From positions 102,581 to 166,580 of the forward strand of contig CAZRRO010000016.1 of the NCBI GenBank assembly GCA_964602595.1: a stretch of DNA of 64,000 bases, in the 5' to 3' direction. The number at the start of each line of letters is the position of its first letter. Within the stretch, counting starts at the first letter, position 1. The position numbers were made by a program, and so were the translations under genes. Below are positions 17,151 to 25,616 of the stretch, piece after piece. Origin of the DNA: CAIWAH01 sp964602595. Lineage in GTDB: Bacteria > Verrucomicrobiota > Verrucomicrobiia > Limisphaerales > UBA9464. The notes beneath the pieces are model-generated. The model saw only the letters and a program-made list of their open reading frames with translations, did not search any database and was not told where the DNA came from.

Positions 17151-17717
17151 ATGAACCACGCGGGATTCTGGAAAACCATCGAAGAAGCGCGAAACAAGAG
17201 CGCTTCCCTCGTAGAGTTGCCCGCACAACTCGTTGAGTATTTGAGCTGGCAAGAGGAGTCCGAAATCGTCGAATTCGCGATGTGTTTCGGAGAATGCCTG
17301 CACGAGTCTTTCGACGCGAAGTTGTGGCTCGCTGCGGTTGTGATTATTGGCGGTTGCGGCGACGACAAGTTCTTCGATTTCCGATGTTGGCTGATAGCTC
17401 AGGGGCAGGAGCGTTTTGAGGCTGCAATCCGAAACCCAGACTCGCTTGCCGACATTGAGGTCTTCGGCGGAAATTACGGTTACCCTCTCTTGATGGGAAT
17501 GAGCTCTGCTTCAATGCGCGCATTTTGCAAGCGTGCTGGCCCATGCGCTGACGAGTTTGCCACCTGTGAGCGGTTTGAACGGATGATTTCTACCGGAAGC
17601 CATCCTTCGCTGAAAAACGAGTCGCTGATTCAAGCAACTGAACAGGAGGCGAAGTTAATGTTCCCTCGCCTCGCAACCAAGTTTCCGAACGGAATTCGAG
17701 GCACACTCCCTCACTGA
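17151..17717 (+). CDS. DUF4240 domain-containing protein
   Basis: 188-residue soluble protein. The family pattern is clear: an N-terminal FWKTIEEAR, the INGGCGDD-like stretch (IIGGCGDDKFFDFRCWLIAQGQ), and ERFEAAIRNPDSLAD. DUF4240 proteins resemble WGR/TPR-associated and immunity-like proteins but have no established activity. The gene begins six bases after proA, on the same strand, yet its base composition is visibly less GC-rich and its codon choice more mixed than proA or the dehydrogenase that follows. This suggests recent acquisition. Confidence 0.75.
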   Translation: MNHAGFWKTIEEARNKSASLVELPAQLVEYLSWQEESEIVEFAMCFGECLHESFDAKLWLAAVVIIGGCGDDKFFDFRCWLIAQGQERFEAAIRNPDSLADIEVFGGNYGYPLLMGMSSASMRAFCKRAGPCADEFATCERFERMISTGSHPSLKNESLIQATEQEAKLMFPRLATKFPNGIRGTLPH

Positions 17718-17753
17718 AGCCATTTCCCCTTCGCCCTTCCAACTTCCCACTTC

Positions 17754-18779
17754 ATGCGCGCCCTCCAGCTCGAATCCCCCAAGTCCTTCCGCTTCGTTGA
17801 CATCGCCGCGCCCGTCGCGCCCGGACCCGGCGAGGCGCTCCTGCGCGTCCACCGCGTCGGCATCTGCGGCACCGATTACGGCGGCTTCCTTGGCAAGATG
17901 CCGTTCTACAGTTACCCGCGCATTCCCGGCCACGAACTCGGCGTCGAGGTGCTCGCGGTCGGCGACGGCGTGACCAACGTGCGTCCCGGCGACCGCTGCT
18001 CCGTCGAGCCCTACCTCAACTGCCAGAAGTGCTCCGCCTGCCGCCGCGGCCACACCAACTGCTGCGAGCACAACCAGACCCTCGGCGTCATGTGCGATGG
18101 CGGCCTCACCAGCCAGATCATCCTGCCCGCCCGCAAACTTCACCCCGCCAACCAGCTCAGCTACGAGCAATCCGCGCTCGTCGAGACGCTCGCCATCGGC
18201 TGCCACGCCGTGAACCGCAGCCAGTTGAAGGCTGGCGAAACCGCCCTCGTCATCGGTGCCGGCCCCATCGGGCTGTCCGCCATCGAATTCACCAAGCTCG
18301 CCGGCGCCCGCACCATCGTCATGGACATGAACGAGCAGCGCCTCGCCTTCGTGCGCGACGTCATGGGCGTGCCCGACACGATCCTCACCACCGGCGACGG
18401 CTCCGAACTCGCGCGCCTCGCCGAACTCACCGGCGGCGAACTCGCCCACGTCGTCGTGGACGCCACCGGCTCCAACAAGTCCATGAGCCACGCGCTGAAC
18501 TGGTGCGCCTTCGCCGGCCGGCTCGTTTACGTCGGCATCACGCAGGCCGAACTGACCTTCCCGCACGCCCCCGCGCTGCACCGCCGCGAACTCACGATCC
18601 TCGCCAGCCGCAACGCGCTGCCGGGCGACTTCACGCGCATCATCACTGCCATCGAAACCGGCCAGCTCGACACCCGCCCGTGGATCACCCACCGCGCCCC
18701 CTTCGCCGAAGTCATCGAAGCCTTCCCGACCTGGCTGAAGCCTGAGACCGGCGTGATCAAGGCGGTGGTGGAATTATAA
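17754..18779 (+). CDS. Zinc-dependent alcohol dehydrogenase family (MDR) oxidoreductase
   Basis: 341 residues, the normal length for medium-chain dehydrogenases. Catalytic zinc ligands are visible as Cys38 (GICGTD) and His60-Glu61 (PGHE). The structural zinc lobe has Cys90, Cys93, Cys96 and Cys104. The nucleotide-binding Rossmann motif is VIGAGPIGLSAIE, followed by an acidic residue in VMDMNE, which favours NAD. Sequence style resembles sugar-acid or polyol dehydrogenases (L-galactonate, L-idonate, threonine dehydrogenase group). A lactonase-type amidohydrolase of COG3618 lies 3 kb downstream, so an L-fucose/L-rhamnose-type oxidative route is possible, although the two genes are not in one operon. 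Confidence 0.85.
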   Translation: MRALQLESPKSFRFVDIAAPVAPGPGEALLRVHRVGICGTDYGGFLGKMPFYSYPRIPGHELGVEVLAVGDGVTNVRPGDRCSVEPYLNCQKCSACRRGHTNCCEHNQTLGVMCDGGLTSQIILPARKLHPANQLSYEQSALVETLAIGCHAVNRSQLKAGETALVIGAGPIGLSAIEFTKLAGARTIVMDMNEQRLAFVRDVMGVPDTILTTGDGSELARLAELTGGELAHVVVDATGSNKSMSHALNWCAFAGRLVYVGITQAELTFPHAPALHRRELTILASRNALPGDFTRIITAIETGQLDTRPWITHRAPFAEVIEAFPTWLKPETGVIKAVVEL

Positions 18780-18789
18780 GCGAAGAACG

Positions 18790-19800
18790 ATGAAAAAGGC
18801 CGCTCACCAAATCCTAGATGATCCCATGCTCCGGCCCATGGCGGACGGTTTTCGCAGGCTGTTGCGTAACTCCGTCCGACTAGAGGGGATCGCGCCTCGG
18901 TCTAAAATTCCTTTGAACGCGAGCAAGTTTGGCGGTCTGCCCGATGTTCCCGAAGATTTCGTCTGGCCAACGATGCGCATTGAAATGCCAGCGCCATCGG
19001 AGCGGTTCGTTCGCGCAAATGGGGATCGCTATTTGGCCCTGCCCGACGGTGGGGTTGTGGCCCATCAATTCGTCGCCCAGATCAACCTGGCTGAAGTTCA
19101 CCCCCACGATCACGACCAATTGCTACCGGCTTCGGGCCACCTGCTGTTCTTCTTTCAGGACACCCAGTTTGAGTCGGACTCCATCGACCCGCAGCGATCT
19201 CGCGTGCAGTCGGTTATCAACGGCGAACGATTCTACTTGGATCTATATGGCTACGACCGTTGGCGCCAAAGCCGTGTGATTTACGTTCCTGAGAGCATTC
19301 GATCGCATCCAGTTGCGGCGGCTCCGTCCAACATCTGTCGTCCGCAGCGCAGTAAGCGGGTGTTTGCCGAACGAGCCCTGAGTTTCTCATCAGAATACAC
19401 GCTTCCCAGCACCGACGACTATGTCTTGGCGACGAGGACCGTTTCGTTGGCAGAACAGCAATGGCGGCTGTTCTTGGACGACGAAGCGGCGGAACGATAC
19501 CAAGAAATTCAATACGACCTTCGGGCCAATATCGGAATCAACCAGATGCTGGGCTGGCCCGACTTGTTCAGCCACGGTGCGCTTGCCCCGGCCGATGAGT
19601 CAGATGCGATGTCCCTGGCACGGCAGAACTCGCCAGAAGCCAGAGTGAACGAGTGCCTCAGCGTTCGACTTCTTCTTCAGATCAGCACCAAACTACAGGC
19701 AGATTGTTGCATGGACTTTGGACGCACTCTGTTTTTCTTCATCCGAGAAGCGGATTTGAGGCGTCGGGATTTCAGTAAGGTTTGGTGGGACATGGAATGA
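18790..19800 (+). CDS. DUF1963 (YwqG-like) protein
   Basis: 336 residues. The family pattern is SKFGGLPDVPEDFVWP near residue 45-60, then HQFVAQINLAEV and LLPASGHLLFFFQD, followed by the later LGWPDLFSH segment. YwqG/DUF1963 proteins are cytoplasmic and their role is unknown; some occur in polymorphic-toxin immunity settings. The gene starts 10 bases after the dehydrogenase and its stop overlaps the next ATG by four bases. Like the DUF4240 gene, its base composition is lower in GC than the flanking metabolic genes. Confidence 0.75.
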   Translation: MKKAAHQILDDPMLRPMADGFRRLLRNSVRLEGIAPRSKIPLNASKFGGLPDVPEDFVWPTMRIEMPAPSERFVRANGDRYLALPDGGVVAHQFVAQINLAEVHPHDHDQLLPASGHLLFFFQDTQFESDSIDPQRSRVQSVINGERFYLDLYGYDRWRQSRVIYVPESIRSHPVAAAPSNICRPQRSKRVFAERALSFSSEYTLPSTDDYVLATRTVSLAEQQWRLFLDDEAAERYQEIQYDLRANIGINQMLGWPDLFSHGALAPADESDAMSLARQNSPEARVNECLSVRLLLQISTKLQADCCMDFGRTLFFFIREADLRRRDFSKVWWDME

Positions 19801-20624
19801 ACACGATGAAAACTTCGGTTTCACAATGGCTGGGCTGTCGTCGCCGTGCCGCCTTCACCCTGATCGAGCTTCTCGTTGTCATCGCCGTCATCGCGATCCT
19901 GGCGGGGATGCTTTTGCCCGCCCTCAGCAAGGCCAAGAGTAAGGCGCAAACCACGGCCTGCCTTTCGAACCTCAAGCAGCTCCAGCTCGGCGGGCAGCTT
20001 TACTCGGATGATCACGCGGACCGTTACGTGAACAACCACGGCGTGGGCGAGACTCGTTCGCGCCGTCACAACTGGGTCAACAACGTCCTCAACTGGGAGG
20101 ATTCCGAGGAGAACACCAACCGCCTCTATCTCACCGACGCGCTGCTGGGCAGCTACCTCGGCAAGTCGGTCGCCGTGTTCAAGTGCCCGTCGGACCAGTC
20201 GCGCTCTTTGGTCGGCCCGCGCACGCGCAGTTACGCGATGAACTCGCTGGTGGGCGATCCGGGCGAACTCACCAACAAGTTCAACCCCTCGTTCACCCAG
20301 TTCTTCAAGGAATCCGACGTCACCGCGCCGGCCAATACCTTCGTGCTGCTCGATGAGCATCCCGACACGATCAACGACGGCTTCTTCATGAACCGCCTGG
20401 AGGAGGCGCCCAAGTGGGGCAACATCCCGACCGGCTATCACTTCGGCTCGGCCAACTTCACCTTCGTGGACGGCCATGTGGAAACCCACCGCTGGGTCGT
20501 CACCACCGGCGAATCGTCCACGCTCCGGGCCAACGTGAAGGGCGGTGCGGGCGGCGTCTTCCCTGTGATCGTGCTCACCGACTGGAACTGGGTGAAGGAA
20601 CGGACCAGCGTGCTGAAACGTTGA
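19797..20624 (+). CDS. Type II secretion-type pseudopilin (prepilin N-terminal methylation domain, H-X9-DG type)
   Basis: About 275 residues. The class III prepilin signal is RRAAFTLIELLVVIAVIAILAGMLLPALSKAK, with cleavage expected before Phe and methylation of the new N-terminus (shown here by parts: AAFTLIELLVV, then IAVIAILAGMLLPAL). The C-terminal FTFVDGHVETHRW segment is the characteristic histidine/DG region of the expanded pseudopilin families of Planctomycetes and Verrucomicrobia. ATG at 19797 overlaps the DUF1963 stop (ATGA); ATG at 19806 is also possible. No pilus assembly ATPase is in the window, so the protein must use machinery encoded elsewhere. Confidence 0.85.
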   Translation: MNTMKTSVSQWLGCRRRAAFTLIELLVVIAVIAILAGMLLPALSKAKSKAQTTACLSNLKQLQLGGQLYSDDHADRYVNNHGVGETRSRRHNWVNNVLNWEDSEENTNRLYLTDALLGSYLGKSVAVFKCPSDQSRSLVGPRTRSYAMNSLVGDPGELTNKFNPSFTQFFKESDVTAPANTFVLLDEHPDTINDGFFMNRLEEAPKWGNIPTGYHFGSANFTFVDGHVETHRWVVTTGESSTLRANVKGGAGGVFPVIVLTDWNWVKERTSVLKR

Positions 20625-20645
20625 GGCGGATCGGCCTGTGGCGGG

Positions 20646-21614
20646 TCATTTAGACAAAGGCCCTCTTCCAATCGTCGCTTCAATCCGGTTCTGCAGATTC
20701 TGACGAAACTCGTCGAGTGCGTCGAAACGCCACTGGAGGAACGGATACTGTCGAGTGTCGAAGTGAACCCGTTTCAATCGCCCTTCTCGACAAGTCCAGA
20801 TGACTTGTTGGCCAAGTCCCATTGCCAAGCCTGCTTCGAAATAGACTCCGCCGCGGTTGCCCGTCATGTCGGCGACGAGGAACTTACTTCGGCGGATTGT
20901 CGCGATGATCTCGTCGTCAATTCGGTTGTTGTGGTGGACTTTGTCAATTCGTCTGGGTTGCCAACCGGCCTTGCGGATCGCTGGCTCGATGCCTAGTTCG
21001 AAGATCTGTTGGAGTTCAGGCTTAAACCACATGGCACAAAACCCAATGTCCCTTGGGCCTGGATTGTGACCCGACAGATATGCCCAGCCGCTCGGGCTAA
21101 TCTTGAACACGCCCGCATTGTCGAAGGAAATGCGGCCCTGAGACTTGGCGAGGTAGTCTTGTATCAGATACCTTAACTCTTCGTCGTCCGCGGCCCATGC
21201 GGTTGCCACTAGCTGTTCAAAATCGATTCGTTCTCCACGACGGGTCTGGTAGAAGTGTCGTTGATAAGCGCCCTGTTGCTGGGCGGAGGTTAGGAATTCA
21301 ATCCCTGGTTTCGGGGCAAAAGCAGCAAGCCGCGCCAAAAGTCGGTCTGCTTTTTCGCCGACCGCCATCGGCTTTAGTGCAGATAGTCGCTCAATGAGCT
21401 GACTAGAGACGACCGTCCCTCGGTTTTCACGGAGCCAGCCGGACCAGCAACCTCGTTCGACGGATGTCAAAGGTTGCAGTATCGCTTTGGCGACATCTGT
21501 GAGCACAAATTCAGTGCAGCGCGGGCAATCGATTCTGTCGCCACTGGAAGCTTTGCCTCGGCATTTGGCGAACTTCGATAAGCAGATTTGGCACTCAATG
21601 TCTTGAACGTTCAT
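20646..21614 (-). CDS. Zinc-ribbon protein with nucleoside 2-deoxyribosyltransferase-like domain (candidate defence effector)
   Basis: 322 residues from the ATG at 21614, chosen because the zinc-ribbon cysteines begin at residue 8. Cys8/Cys11 and Cys30/Cys33 form a probable zinc knuckle. Residues about 55-185 are helical with no recognised motif. The C-terminal domain (about 188-320) has GFCAMWF, then RRIDKVHHNNRIDDEI, and then a Rossmann-like strand VADMTGNRGGVYFEAGLAMGLG. That last motif has the nucleoside 2-deoxyribosyltransferase/TIR-like layout, with Glu260 as the likely nucleophile. Proteins with this C-terminus are scattered among bacteria and related folds act as NAD- or nucleotide-cleaving effectors in antiphage systems. 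Its GC content is visibly lower than its neighbours. A defence role is inference. Confidence 0.6.
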   Translation of the reverse strand: MNVQDIECQICLSKFAKCRGKASSGDRIDCPRCTEFVLTDVAKAILQPLTSVERGCWSGWLRENRGTVVSSQLIERLSALKPMAVGEKADRLLARLAAFAPKPGIEFLTSAQQQGAYQRHFYQTRRGERIDFEQLVATAWAADDEELRYLIQDYLAKSQGRISFDNAGVFKISPSGWAYLSGHNPGPRDIGFCAMWFKPELQQIFELGIEPAIRKAGWQPRRIDKVHHNNRIDDEIIATIRRSKFLVADMTGNRGGVYFEAGLAMGLGQQVIWTCREGRLKRVHFDTRQYPFLQWRFDALDEFRQNLQNRIEATIGRGPLSK

Positions 21615-21744
21615 GAAATCGGCAAGCGGTTGAATCGAGTAGGCTTTCGGCGGTTGGCAGTGACAATTTGTCCAAGGAACGGCCAATGTGTCGCGTGCAT
21701 TTTTGATCCTGCATTCGATGTCGCCCTTGGTCGATGCTGTGCCC

Positions 21745-22581
21745 ATGCACTTTGACTCCCACCAGCACTTCTGGCGTTACAGCGCCGCCCAGTATCCGTG
21801 GATTCCCGCCGGCTCCGCGCTCCAGCGCGACTGGTTGCCGAGGGATCTCGCCGAACTTCAACGCCCGCTTGGCCTCGACGGCTCCATCGCGGTGCAGGCG
21901 CGGCAGTCCTTGGCGGAATCGCACTGGCTGCTGGGTCTCGCCGATGCCGATCCACGGATCAAGGGCGTGGTCGGCTGGGTGGATTTGCAGGCTGACCGCG
22001 TCGAGGACTCGCTCGCCGAACTGGCCGCGCATCCGAAGTTCGTCGGCGTCCGCCATGTGGTGCAGGACGAGCCGGACGACCGCTTCCTGCTGCGGCCCGC
22101 CTTCCTGCGCGGAATCTCCCGGCTGAAGCAGTTCGGGCTGCGCTACGACGTCCTGATCTACCCGAAACAACTGCCCGCCGCGCTGGAGTTTGTCCGGCAG
22201 TTCCCGGAACAGCCCTTCGTGCTCGACCACATCGCCAAGCCCTTCATCCGCGACGGCGCGCTGTCGCCGTGGCGCGAGCAGATCCGCGAGCTCGCGCAGT
22301 TCCCGAACGTCTGCTGCAAGGTCTCCGGCATGGTCACCGAGGCGAAGCACGTCGGCTGGACGCCCGCGGACTTCCGCCCCTACCTCGACGTGGTGTTCGC
22401 CGCGTTCGGCGAGGATCGCCTGATGTTCGGCTCCGACTGGCCGGTGTGCCTGCTCGCGGGCAGTTACGAACAGGTCTTTCGCCTGGCGGAGGACTACGTG
22501 GTGAACGTCGCCAAATACTCTACGGCCGCGCAGGCGAAGTTCTTCGGCGGCAACTGCGCGAAGTTTTACGGCGTTGATTGA
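21745..22581 (+). CDS. COG3618 amidohydrolase, L-fuconolactonase / L-rhamnonolactonase-like
   Basis: 278 residues, a metal-dependent TIM-barrel hydrolase. The start MHFDSHQHFW carries the first metal-binding HxH. Later conserved positions are GVRHVVQDEPDD, FVLDHIAKPF (His), KVSGMVTEA and RLMFGSDWPVC (catalytic Asp). This order is typical of L-fuconolactonase-like enzymes, which open sugar-acid lactones. The ATG at 21745 is the family start; the longer in-frame start at 21688 adds 19 unrelated residues. The stop codon is followed at once by a GCGAAGGCGCGAAG-type dispersed repeat. A substrate cannot be read from sequence. Confidence 0.8.
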   Translation: MHFDSHQHFWRYSAAQYPWIPAGSALQRDWLPRDLAELQRPLGLDGSIAVQARQSLAESHWLLGLADADPRIKGVVGWVDLQADRVEDSLAELAAHPKFVGVRHVVQDEPDDRFLLRPAFLRGISRLKQFGLRYDVLIYPKQLPAALEFVRQFPEQPFVLDHIAKPFIRDGALSPWREQIRELAQFPNVCCKVSGMVTEAKHVGWTPADFRPYLDVVFAAFGEDRLMFGSDWPVCLLAGSYEQVFRLAEDYVVNVAKYSTAAQAKFFGGNCAKFYGVD

Positions 22582-22604
22582 ACAGCGAAGGCGCGAAGAC
22601 GCGA
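22580..22604 (+). repeat. GAACAGCGAAGGCGCGAAG-type dispersed repeat, left copy
   Basis: The repeat begins in the stop codon of the amidohydrolase. An inverted copy (24 of 25 positions) is at 24351-24375, and a partial direct copy is at 24211-24226 just after the dimethylformamidase-like gene. Inverted copies therefore bracket that gene. Confidence 0.65.
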
Positions 22605-22616
22605 AGTGGAGTTAAC

Positions 22617-22716
22617 GGGAGCGCGACTCTCTGAGTCGCGATGAGCCAGTATCCATCTCGCCGGAATCGTAAGCCTAGCCGTCGATCCGGCTCGCGGCTC
22701 GACGAGCCGCGCTCCC
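22617..22716. repeat. REP-like double hairpin element
   Basis: Two compact hairpins, CGCGACTC-TCT-GAGTCGCG (22622-22640) and CGCGGCTC-GAC-GAGCCGCG (22693-22711), are nested inside outer arms GGGAGCGCG (22617-22625) and CGCGCTCCC (22708-22716). The paired-hairpin form is that of bacterial interspersed palindromic elements. An open frame runs through it into the following gene, but the encoded peptide is arginine/proline-rich with no homology signal. Confidence 0.6.
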
Positions 22717-22772
22717 AGGGCTTGGTCGCTCCCGGACTTGCTTTCAACGTCCGCCTCCGTCGAGCTTCCGTC

Positions 22773-24206
22773 GTGCAATCCCCGCGTCTGCCTCGTCGCG
22801 CTTGGCTGGGTTCCGTCGGTGTCCTGGCGTTGACCGCCAGCCAGCTCGCCGCGGAGACGCCGCCACCGCTTTTCGTGGAAGGTTACGCCGGCCGGATGAG
22901 TTACGCGCCCGGCGAGGAGCTCTCCCTTCACGTCTCGACCAGCGAGGAATCCTTCGCCGTCGAGATCACCCGAATCGGCGCCAAGCGGGAAACCGTCTGG
23001 ACCGCCGCCAAGGTCGAAGGCCGTGAACATCCCGTGCCCGAAAACGCGTCGTCGCACGGCTGTGGCTGGCCCGCGGCGCTCAAGCTCCCGCTGCCCGCCG
23101 ACTGGCGCACCGGCTATTACCTCGTGACCTTCCGGGTCCGCGATGGCGGCGGGAAATACGTGAACCGCGGCGCACGTTCCGCGGAGAGCAGTTGCTTCTT
23201 TGTGCTGCGGCCGGCGGAACCGGGCAAGAACTCGAAAATCCTGCTCCAGCTTTCGACCCACACCTACAACGCCTACAACAACTGGGGCGGCTTCAGCCTC
23301 TACGCCTACAACGGCCGCGGTGGCAACCAGGGCCATCGGGTGTCCTGCGAGCGCCCGCCCATGCCGCAGTTCGCCAACTGGGAACAGCCCTTCGTCGAAT
23401 GGGCCGAGCGCAACGGCATCGCGCTGGATTTTGCCACCAACGGCGACCTGGAATTCCATCCGGAACTGCTGAAGGCGTATCGCCTCGTGCTGAGCGTCGG
23501 GCATGACGAATACTGGTCCGCCCCGATGCGCGATCATCTGGAGCGTTTCATCGCCGACGGCGGCAACGTGGCCTTCTTCAGCGGCAACACCTGCTGCTGG
23601 CAGGTCCGCAGCGAGGACGGCGGCCGCGCGCTCACCTCGTGGAAACAGAATGTTCAGCAGGACCCGGTGTTCGGCGCCCGCGGCAGCCAGGCGACGTTGT
23701 CGTCGCTCTGGAGCCATCACCTGGTTCAGCGGCCGGAGAACCAGCTCACCGGCGTGGGTTTCCTGTGGGGCGGTTACCACAAGAGTCACGGCCAACTCAT
23801 GGACGCGAGCGGCGCCTACACAGTTCACCGGCCGGATCACTGGCTTTTCGCCGGCACCGGGCTGAAGCGCGGCGACGAATTCGGCGGCAAGGACACCATC
23901 GTGGGCTACGAATGCGACGGCTGCGAACTCACTTGGCGTGACGGCCTTCCATTCCCGACGCATCGCGACGGCACACCGGAGTCCTTCGAAATTCTGGCCA
24001 GCGCACCGGCCCAATGGCACCCGGACGACTGCGAGTGGTATGACCGCTGGGAAAACGGCCGGAAGGGCAACGCCGTGCTCGGTGTCTATCAGCGCGGCGG
24101 CACTGGCTTCACGAGCGGCAGCACCGACTGGGCGCACGGACTCCGCGGTGGCGATCCCATGGTGGAACGGATCACTCGAAACGTGCTGGAACGATTGGGC
24201 CGGTGA
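22773..24206 (+). CDS. Secreted N,N-dimethylformamidase beta-subunit-like protein
   Basis: 477 residues from the GTG at 22773. That start gives a Tat-like leader (PRRAWLGSVGVLALTASQLAA) directly before the mature domain. Residues about 25-130 are an Ig-like beta domain; the remainder matches the C-terminal domain of the N,N-dimethylformamidase large-subunit family (LLQLSTHTYNAYNNWGGFSLY, VLSVGHDEYWS, FFSGNTCCWQVR). Many members are annotated only by this domain and their substrate is unknown. The protein is shorter than the characterised dimethylformamidase large subunit and no small-subunit gene is adjacent. It is bracketed by inverted GCGAAGGCGCGAAG-type repeats. Confidence 0.75.
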   Translation: MQSPRLPRRAWLGSVGVLALTASQLAAETPPPLFVEGYAGRMSYAPGEELSLHVSTSEESFAVEITRIGAKRETVWTAAKVEGREHPVPENASSHGCGWPAALKLPLPADWRTGYYLVTFRVRDGGGKYVNRGARSAESSCFFVLRPAEPGKNSKILLQLSTHTYNAYNNWGGFSLYAYNGRGGNQGHRVSCERPPMPQFANWEQPFVEWAERNGIALDFATNGDLEFHPELLKAYRLVLSVGHDEYWSAPMRDHLERFIADGGNVAFFSGNTCCWQVRSEDGGRALTSWKQNVQQDPVFGARGSQATLSSLWSHHLVQRPENQLTGVGFLWGGYHKSHGQLMDASGAYTVHRPDHWLFAGTGLKRGDEFGGKDTIVGYECDGCELTWRDGLPFPTHRDGTPESFEILASAPAQWHPDDCEWYDRWENGRKGNAVLGVYQRGGTGFTSGSTDWAHGLRGGDPMVERITRNVLERLGR

Positions 24207-24345
24207 ACCGAACAGCGAAGACGCGACGTCGCGAAGGCAGGGAAGCAACGCTGCTGGAGAAGCGGCTTTTCGGCCGCAACGACAAACCGAACCTTCTCCG
24301 TCGGCTCGAAAGCTGCCGCTCCGCCAACAAGGGATGCGGCACGTC

Positions 24346-25203
24346 CTAATTCGCGCCTTCGCGCCTTCGCTGTTCGACAGTCCTGACAAACTCACCGACC
24401 AGCTTCGTCGCCACGACTTCGCGGCGTTTGGCCAACTCCATCACCTCGTGGTGGGTCACCGTCTGGCCCTTGCCGCCCAGGCCGGCGGCGGCGTTGGTGA
24501 TGCAGCTCAGGCCGGCCACGCTTAGGCCGCATTGGCGCGCGACGATGACCTCGGGCACGGTGCTCATGCCGACGGCATCCGCGCCTAGCTTCCCGAACGC
24601 CCGGATCTCCGCCGGCGTCTCGAAGCTCGGTCCGCTCACGGCGAGATAGACGCCTTCGTGGCACTTGGCCCCGGCCGCCTTGCCGGCCCGCTTCAGCTCG
24701 GCGCGCAGGTCAAGGTCGTATGCCCGGGTCAGGTCCGTGAAGCGCGTGAGGCCAGCCGGCTCCGGGCCGCGGAGCGGATTCGCGCCCATGAAATTGATGT
24801 GGTCGGTGAGCGCCATGAAGTCACCGGGCCGAAACTTCGGGTTGATGCCGCCCGCCGCGTTGGTCACGAGCAGCGTCTGCACGCCCAACGCCGCCAGCAC
24901 GCGCGTGGCAAAGGTGACTTCCTCCATCGTGAACCCCTCGTAGAAGTGCGCCCGCCCCTTTAGCACGGCGACCGCGGCTCCGTGCCAGCGACCGAGGATC
25001 AGCCGGCCCGCATGGCCATGAACGGACCCCACCGGGAAGCCCGGCAGCTCGCGGTAGGCAAACTCCCGCTCCACCTCCACGGCCTCCGCGACCGGACCGA
25101 AGCCGCTGCCGAGCACGATGCCCAGCGTCGGCCGGAGTTTGCAGCGTTGTGCGATGAGGGCCGCGGTGGCGGCGGGAGCGGGGAGGGAAGATCTGCGAGC
25201 CAT
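24346..25203 (-). CDS. Purine-nucleoside phosphorylase
   Basis: 285 residues; trimeric (class I) purine nucleoside phosphorylase, which cleaves inosine or guanosine with phosphate to the base and ribose 1-phosphate. Motifs are the phosphate loop GSGFG (32-36), VHGHAG, GRAHFYEGF (83-91), VTNAAGGIN, SGPSFETPAEIRAF and the purine-binding ITNAAAG asparagine. The ATG at 25203 gives the standard N-terminus. The last ten or so residues (VEQRRREGAN) are encoded by the dispersed repeat at 24351-24375, so the natural C-terminus has probably been replaced or extended. It is last in a minus-strand run with three small genes. Confidence 0.9.
   Translation of the reverse strand: MARRSSLPAPAATAALIAQRCKLRPTLGIVLGSGFGPVAEAVEVEREFAYRELPGFPVGSVHGHAGRLILGRWHGAAVAVLKGRAHFYEGFTMEEVTFATRVLAALGVQTLLVTNAAGGINPKFRPGDFMALTDHINFMGANPLRGPEPAGLTRFTDLTRAYDLDLRAELKRAGKAAGAKCHEGVYLAVSGPSFETPAEIRAFGKLGADAVGMSTVPEVIVARQCGLSVAGLSCITNAAAGLGGKGQTVTHHEVMELAKRREVVATKLVGEFVRTVEQRRREGAN
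24351..24375 (-). repeat. GAACAGCGAAGGCGCGAAG-type dispersed repeat, inverted right copy
   Basis: Reverse complement of the copy at 22580-22604 with one mismatch. It supplies the final codons of the purine nucleoside phosphorylase gene and nearly reaches its stop codon. Confidence 0.65.
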
Positions 25204-25264
25204 GGCGCGGCGAGCGTCGGAGCGACGGGCAGAAAGTTCAAAGGCCAAAGTCGGTCAGCCGAGC

Positions 25265-25609
25265 TTACCACTGCATCGTGATCTCGATCGCGGGATTTTC
25301 CTTCCGCAATGCCTCCGTGAACTGGCTGAACCTCGACGTGGCGGTTGCCGCGTCTCCTCGCAAGATGAACCAAAAATCTCTCGCCCCGCCATCATCCAGC
25401 AGCCGGACGGCTACCGAGAGGTGCCGGTCCAGGCCAACGGATTGAACGGAAGTGATCAGAAACCGGGATTCCACGTCGCCGGTGCGAAAGACAATCCAGT
25501 GCCCCGGAAGTTCGCAGTGGCAGGGGCTACTCCCGAGGTAGAGCCGGCGCCGCCAGCCGGGGTCCTTTGAATAGACTGCTGGCGATGCTTCTGCGGCGGC
25601 GAGGTTCAT
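25265..25609 (-). CDS. Hypothetical 114-residue protein
   Basis: No family recognised. The protein is soluble, with predicted beta-strands in the middle (HWIVFRTGDVESRFLITSV, AVRLLDDGGARDFWFIL) and a short C-terminal helix (RFSQFTEALRKE). It starts seven bases after the stop of the AbiEii-type gene on the same strand and precedes the phosphorylase by 61 bases. Tight spacing supports it as a real gene; the ATG at 25609 is the only good start. Confidence 0.5.
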   Translation of the reverse strand: MNLAAAEASPAVYSKDPGWRRRLYLGSSPCHCELPGHWIVFRTGDVESRFLITSVQSVGLDRHLSVAVRLLDDGGARDFWFILRGDAATATSRFSQFTEALRKENPAIEITMQW

Positions 25610-25616
25610 TGGACGC

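Noticed and set aside
22641..22772. Longer start for the dimethylformamidase-like gene
   Set aside because: The extra segment is encoded by a REP-like hairpin element, and a Tat-type leader begins at the GTG 22773.
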